From Schistosoma mansoni (taxonomy: Eukaryota; Platyhelminthes; Trematoda; Strigeidida; Schistosomatidae): a stretch of 64,000 bases of DNA. Shown here piece after piece: positions 60,190-64,000 of this stretch (position 1 is the stretch's first letter; every line of letters starts with the position of its first letter). Position numbers and translations under genes: made by a program. The stretch is taken from assembly GCF_000237925.1 (NCBI RefSeq), contig NW_017386009.1:124001-188000 (forward strand), written 5' to 3'. The notes beneath the pieces are model-generated. The model worked only from the letters and a program-made list of their open reading frames with translations. It was not told the DNA's origin and ran no database searches.

Positions 60190-60430
60190 TGGATCGGTTG
60201 GATACCGGCTCAATGGTCTAGTTGTTAAGCGCTCGTGCGCGAAATTGATAGGTCCTGGGTTTGAATCTCGTGAGGCGGGACCGTGGATACGCACTGCTGA
60301 GGTGTCACATAATGGGACGAAACGGCCGTCCAGTGCTTCCAGGTTTTTGCATGGTGATCTAGCTTTAATTGATTCATGATCTCAACTATCAAAATTGCTA
60401 TAATATCCACAAAACCCCTTCTGAAAATAT
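60190..60430 (+). mobile_element. H2 SINE, forward
   Basis: tRNA-like head (CCGGCTCAATGGTCTAGTTG, B-box-like GGTTTGAATCTC), hammerhead region at about 60288-60345 with core CTGAGGTG (A changed), and tail ending CCACAAAACCCCTTCTG. Confidence 0.75.
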
Positions 60431-60890
60431 CAACTTCAATTACGTTAGTGAATAATGGAATTAAACAAATCAAATAAGAGAATGAATGCTTGAATACATA
60501 TATATTTTGTACACTCACCAATCTGAATAGGGATGAAGCAAAGAGAAGAGAGTAAAGTGAAATGACTCGTGGTTGAGAAGGTATGTAAGCCAACTCGATT
60601 TAATCAAGCAATAATCAATCTTTGTGATCCGATGAAAATAAGCTACAAACATGTGATGAATAGGATAAAAAGTGTACACGCATATATACAATCATATAAA
60701 AACACTCAAGGTAGATAACCGAATAATGAACAGGATCAAAATGTGACTCAAGAAGAATAAATAAATTAGCCTGTCCAGACGCTAGAATAAGTTATATGGA
60801 GCTTAACACAGTAACTGACACCATAACTTTTTCTTACTCAAAATTATTAACAGTACAAATGCAAAACATAGTGCATTAGCTTGAATAAGT
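60431..60890. other. No recognised feature
   Basis: About 450 bp with nothing I can assign. Confidence 0.3.
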
Positions 60891-60894
60891 TATG

Positions 60895-61065
60895 TCCTCT
60901 CCCACAGTAGACTGTTGCTGACGATGTACGGTCAACGGGCATTGAGTATCTAGTGTAGACAACTGTTTATAAATACTTGTACGTGTCTGATGATGGTTGT
61001 AATAGTTCTCCACGTTTCAGCTCTGTACCTTAGAACTGACTGTCTTGACGTTCGTATTGAAGCTA
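60895..61065 (-). mobile_element. SR2-like RTE LINE internal scrap
   Basis: The reverse strand matches the region of NVKTVS..YRAETWRTITTIIR and the following FINSCL-like piece seen in other RTE copies. Both ends are missing. Confidence 0.65.
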
Positions 61066-62450
61066 AGACACTTTAAATAATATTGATAGAATAGTGTATC
61101 TGTAACTTTCAATCAAGTGGATAGTAATGAAAGAGACCCTTTGTGTTACTGATGAATAAGGAAGGCAATTTAAGTTGTACAATTGTATTTATAGTCAATT
61201 TTATTTGCTCAACTAGTATTCTATAGTAAGATAGGAAAGTGTTAATTAACCTAAAATCCTGAAGTGGTATGTTGTCAAGAGCTAAAAATCAGCTGTTAAA
61301 AGGAAGTTATGAAATACTTGGATAGTGAAAAGTTGTGAAGTGAAAGTAACTGTCTACTTGCTAGTTATTAGGCACAAAGTAATTAAGAGTAGTAACAATT
61401 GCTAATTGAAAGTTGTGAAAATAATAGGAAAGAAGTAGGAATGACAAAAATAAAAATGATAGATTAAGGAGGATAGATAGGGAGGTTGGGGTCATGAAAG
61501 AATGAGGAACTGTTTCTGTACGCAAGCGTTTGACTTAAACTGGTGGTTAGCAATACCCTGTATCGTACATATGTTCTTCACTTACATTCCTATTGAGCCA
61601 ACTCTTCTGACTATATACAACTCTGAAGGAGACTTCTGGTGAGGCGGAGTGACCGAAATAAACTAAATGTTCTAAGATTGAGCTTTTGACTGACTTCTGG
61701 ATAGCGATCCAATGGTGACATTTTTTGATGTCATTAGAAACATTTATCTCCACTCATTAATTCAGCATCTTTAATTGGTTCATGAGATTACTTTTATTAG
61801 TAAGTGTTTTACTCCAACTGTGCTTCAAATCTTTCTCAAATTATAGTTGTTATTAAAGTCAGTCTATACGCATTGAACACTGAGAAACCGAATATTAGTT
61901 ACCATATAGTTGAATCTCATACTATCGTTTCTCACTTATCAGTTGATGCTCAATTCAAAAGTGTCTATGTCAAATTGGATCTTTTTTTCCTTAAATCACT
62001 TCAAAATACCAGAACTAATTTAAGTCGGAATCATTCGATAATGTTCATCGATCTCACAGCTCACAGATGAGACAAACGTTAATTGTAACTACTAAACACT
62101 TCATTGCTTCAAAAACATTTTCAGATCACATCATATACGGTAATTCTCAAACTGATGAACGTTCAAATGAAGTTATAGAAGTGACGATAAATCTAACTTT
62201 TTATCTATCAATTTGGGAAATTAACAGGTTCATAGTGAGTATCTGATCAGATGACTTAAGTATCAAATAGTTGACCACAGTAAATAAACTCTAGTCTATT
62301 AAAACCTTCTTGGAAATATGTTATGATCATAAAGCAAACTTCATTACTTCAAAGTTTATTGTAATAAAACTAAGCTTTTATGAATTCCTCAAAACTTAGT
62401 AATCTAGTAATTCATTATGACTAATATTATCTATGTACAGTTTATTTATA
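61066..62450. other. No recognised gene
   Basis: About 1.4 kb. Open stretches 61547-61753 (-) and 61804-62070 (+) lack known motifs and splice context. Confidence 0.3.
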
Positions 62451-62454
62451 CAAG

Positions 62455-62640
62455 AACTGGTGTGCGAAATCGAAGGTCCTGAGTTCAAATCTCGCCAGTG
62501 AGATCGTGTATGCGCACTGCTGAGGAGTCCCATACTAAAACAAAACGACCATCCAGTTCTTCCACTTTTTCCATGATAGTCTGGCTTTAATAGACTCATG
62601 AATACAACTATTACTAGAATCCACAAAAACCCTATTCTGG
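62455..62640 (+). mobile_element. H2 fragment, forward
   Basis: Lacks the A-box part; retains TGAGTTCAAATCTCGCCAG, the hammerhead region (62515-62565; CTGAGGA kept, stem II broken as GTCC/AAAC) and tail to CCCTATTCTGG. Confidence 0.7.
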
Positions 62641-62954
62641 TAAAATATTAAGTAACATGGTCAAAGCCCATACACAATTAATTATTGTACATATTTTCTC
62701 TAAGATACGTTTGACTGAATTACTCTTCCTGATAATATTAACACTATAGAAAATATAGTAAACAGTCTTTATGTAAACCCCCTATTAGAAATTGACTTAT
62801 GGTTAAGTCTGTTGATATCCTTTGTGACTTCATACTGAGTAAGTTTCCTCTTTTCTTCCATTTTGCCATCCCAACCTAAAGTATCACGTCTATTATATAC
62901 TGAAGAAGTTCATTTTATGTTTGAAGGTAGATATCTTCGACAAATTGTTAGTTA

Positions 62955-63215
62955 GCGAAAGGTACTGGGTTCGAATCACAGAGTAGACATCAACTCTGAG
63001 ATATAGGTAGATCCGGCTGACGAGTCCCCAATAGGACGAAACGCGCATCCAACTGGATTCCACTGCTAGTCGCTATCCATTTTTGCTTACAATGCTTGTG
63101 AATTAAGACTATACCGCGGCGATACGTACAGTATGCACATATGCCAACTAGAGACTGACCAGTTGCAGTCCTAAACAAAAATGGGAATATTCAAACAAAC
63201 AATACTAAATGAAAT
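62955..63215 (+). mobile_element. H1 fragment with hammerhead, forward
   Basis: Starts in the B-box region (ACTGGGTTCGAATCAC), then a hammerhead at about 63008-63062 with core CTGACGA, stem II GTCC/GGAC and GAAAC intact but four extra bases around the cleavage site (GCATCCAACTGG), then the H1 tail. Confidence 0.75.
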
Positions 63216-63265
63216 TAAATATTGTTACCTCTATGGAAATATGTACTTTTCTTCTAACGACTGAT

Positions 63266-63552
63266 GGCGAGACTATAATTTATGGACGAACTAGTCAAAT
63301 TTACGAGAACACGTCTTGGAATTCGGCGCCGAATTCCTTATCCATTTGACTAAATAGTGTCTTGGCATTTTAGCTGATGTCATTTCGTGATGAAAACATT
63401 AAATCTAATCTCTATCCCTAACCGTCAACTCTAAATCACAATCCTAATCCTTTACATAGGTTTAAAACCCTCATTTAGCCCTAGTCAGTAGGTGGAGATT
63501 CTCAAGGCCACTTTAGCGTCGATCAAAAGTCATCCGTAAATTTTAGTATCAC
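63266..63552. mobile_element. DNA element with GGCGAGACT terminal inverted repeats, 287 bp
   Basis: Same left end as 48710-49472 (GGCGAGACTATAATTTATGG); the right end is a more decayed reverse complement. No coding capacity: a MITE-like deletion derivative. Confidence 0.65.
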
Positions 63553-63834
63553 TAGACTGACTAATTCGATAAAGATTTGTCAGTAGTTCAGTCCGGTCAT
63601 TATTGTCTCCCAAGATGAGAAAAATGACATGACTAAAAAAGAAATTTAAAGTTTCAATTAAATCAAGAAAAGCATTCGTATCTAGTATTACTTCATCATA
63701 GTCATTATTGATTTAGTCAGGTTGCTTAACAGATTTATTGTCGGATGTGATTCCATTCGTCCGAATTCCAAAGTAAATAATTCAATCACCATTGTAAGCA
63801 AAAATAGTCACATGCCTTTGCAATGGAATGAAAT

Positions 63835-64000
63835 TTACATTCACTTGGTATTGTTTCCTCGTATCTTCCTTTTGTTGTTCAGGACCGCAACTGATCAGTC
63901 TCTTGTTGGGATATGTACATCCTGTGCAGACTACTTCGATATTGTCTTAAGTCACAAGCCAACAGGGACTGATCAATTGTAGTCCTAAACAACAATGGGA
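63835..64000 (+). mobile_element. H1 terminus, cut by window end
   Basis: Begins ATTCACTTGGTATTGTTTC and continues through GGACCGCAACTGATCAGTC, then jumps to an inverted end piece (GACTGATCAATTGTAGTCC) and runs off the window. Confidence 0.65.

Overview
The window looks like nuclear DNA of a schistosome blood fluke (Schistosoma or a close schistosomatid; species not determined). The evidence is AT-rich sequence, multi-exon tetraspanin genes with very short 5' introns and one long 3' intron, tRNA-headed repeats that carry hammerhead ribozymes (the Sm-alpha type known from schistosomes), many fragments of an SR2-like RTE retrotransposon, and Penelope-like remnants with a GIY-YIG domain. There are no bacterial-style operons, CRISPR arrays or ordinary RNA genes.

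The genes form a tetraspanin cluster of the TSP-2 type (large loop with CCG, P-x-S-C and GC motifs). In order: TSP-A (+, only its last exon recognised, 1614-1766); TSP-B (+, exons 1-5 at 9860-10602, last exon lost in an N gap at 12959-13158); TSP-C (+, 20865-22659, complete, 224 aa); TSP-C' (-, 36152-34358, complete); TSP-B' (-, 46283-42632, all six exons but a 1-bp deletion in exon 2); TSP-D (+, 57300-59947, complete, 228 aa). In B, C and D the second, third and fourth exons are 189, 75 and 96 nt, all phase 0, so the genes are tandem paralogues.

B-C and C'-B' lie in the two arms of a large inverted duplication: about 8482-24805 on the left and 31985-47657 on the right, with a spacer of about 7 kb. 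Several insertions exist in only one arm, and two RTE-derived ones have target-site duplications plus an empty site in the other arm. This argues that the duplication is real and older than those insertions. One stretch, 21595-22908 against 34105-35422, is nearly identical between arms, whereas the upstream TSP-C exons have diverged, mostly by amino-acid changes in the large extracellular loop.

Most of the rest is mobile-element debris. Two tRNA-headed families, called H1 (Sm-alpha-like) and H2 here, both carry type I hammerhead motifs and often occur as foldback structures with the ribozyme on both strands. There are also RTE fragments, some with a 3' end joined to an inverted 5' UTR; a 300-bp dispersed repeat (R3); a pair of elements with GGCGAGACT terminal inverted repeats; LTR-like fossils; and Penelope-like pieces. 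Coordinates of repeats are by eye and approximate to about 10-20 bases; tetraspanin exon boundaries were counted.
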